Assembly (NCBI GenBank): GCA_965153455.1
Contig: OZ234504.1
Location: 9,610,001-9,674,000 of the forward strand
Source: Sphagnum compactum
Lineage: Eukaryota > Bryophyta > Sphagnopsida > Sphagnales
Direction of reading: 5' to 3'
DNA: 64,000 nucleotides
Part shown: positions 63,521 to 64,000 of the stretch, one piece after another
Layout of the letters: the number at the start of each line of letters is the position of its first letter
How positions within the stretch are numbered: the stretch's first letter is position 1
Position numbers and translations under genes: made by a program
Notes under the pieces: model-generated
The model's database searches: none
What the model saw: the letters and a program-made list of their open reading frames with translations, nothing else
What the model was told of the DNA's origin: nothing

Positions 63521-64000
63521 AGCAAATACTTTGCAAAAATACATTGGGAGAATCATGTAACAAATACTTTGCAAAATACATTGGGAGAATCATGTAGCAA
63601 GTACTTTGCAAAATACAATACATTGGGAGAATCATGTAGCAAACACTTTGCAAAATACAATACATTGGGAGAATCATGTAGCAAACACTTTGCAAAATCC
63701 ATTGGGAGAATCATGTAGCAAACACTTTGCAAAATCCATTGGGAGAACCATGTAGCAAACACTTTGCAAAATCCCATTGGGAGAACCATGTAGCAAACAC
63801 TTTGCAAAATGCATTGGGAGAACCATGTAGCAAACACTTTGCAAAATGCATTGGGAGAATCATGTAGCAAATATTTTGCAAAATGCATAGGGAGAATCTT
63901 GTAGCAAATACTTAGCAAATTACCTTGGGAGAATGATGTAGCAAATACTTTGCAAAATACATTGGGAGAATCATGTAGCAAATACTTTTGCAAAATACAT
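63521..64000. repeat. 37/42-bp minisatellite, running off the window end
   Basis: Units of the form CAAATACTTTGCAAAATACA followed by TTGGGAGAATCATGTAG repeat about a dozen times. Spacing is 37 bp, except where an extra AATAC makes 42 bp (63583-63625 and 63625-63667). Variant units carry CACT for TACT, ACC for ATC and CC for AC, grouped by position. The array is not complete at base 64000. Confidence 0.93.

Noticed and set aside
63553-63993. 146-residue repetitive protein on the minus strand
   Set aside because: It is a translation of the minisatellite; all frames stay open by chance of unit composition.
63521-64000. CRISPR-like array
   Set aside because: The whole unit repeats with no unique spacers, and this is eukaryotic nuclear DNA; it is a minisatellite.

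Overview
This window is nuclear DNA from a land plant. It has four intact multi-exon genes with canonical GT-AG introns of plant size, plant-type gene families (pectin KDO synthesis, HSPRO), plant teloboxes, and long AT-rich spacers filled with decayed transposable elements. Low gene density and the chromovirus-type Ty3/gypsy element suggest a large genome. A seed-free vascular plant or gymnosperm is plausible, but the sequence alone does not fix the species.

Layout. 414-3662 (minus): a complete 13-exon KDO-8-phosphate synthase gene (KDSA). 4.5-8.8 kb: AT-rich spacer with one half of a distant inverted repeat pair and a short Helitron with canonical ends. 8837-12178 (minus): a four-exon HSPRO-type gene. 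13.2-23.6 kb: five copies of an unnamed dispersed repeat, a decayed LINE-like 3' ORF and a 168-bp tandem duplication with a hairpin. 23.6-27.1 kb: decayed spacer with one 183-codon ORF broken by a single stop. 27148-33134: a rearranged chromovirus-type gypsy element. 39999-41947 (plus): a four-exon glycine-rich RNA-binding protein with a mitochondrial-type leader. 48006-48713 (plus): an intron-containing pseudogene fragment of an NDR/LATS-type kinase. 51585-56419 (minus): a five-exon dipeptidyl-peptidase IV/8/9-like serine peptidase. 57.6 kb and 63.5-64 kb: two tandem repeat arrays.

The four genes are independent housekeeping or stress genes, not a cluster: cell-wall sugar synthesis, basal defence, organellar RNA handling and peptide processing. 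All were modelled by joining reading frames across splice sites whose phases agree, so exon positions are inferred but internally consistent.

The most unusual object is the gypsy insertion. It is flanked by a perfect 5-bp target duplication (GGTAG), but its outer LTRs are inverted rather than direct. Both outer ends are U3 ends, and internal junctions keep the two bases (GT, AA) that integrase normally removes, including a two-LTR-circle-type junction. This reads as a chimera of cDNA molecules joined end to end before a normal integrase-mediated insertion.
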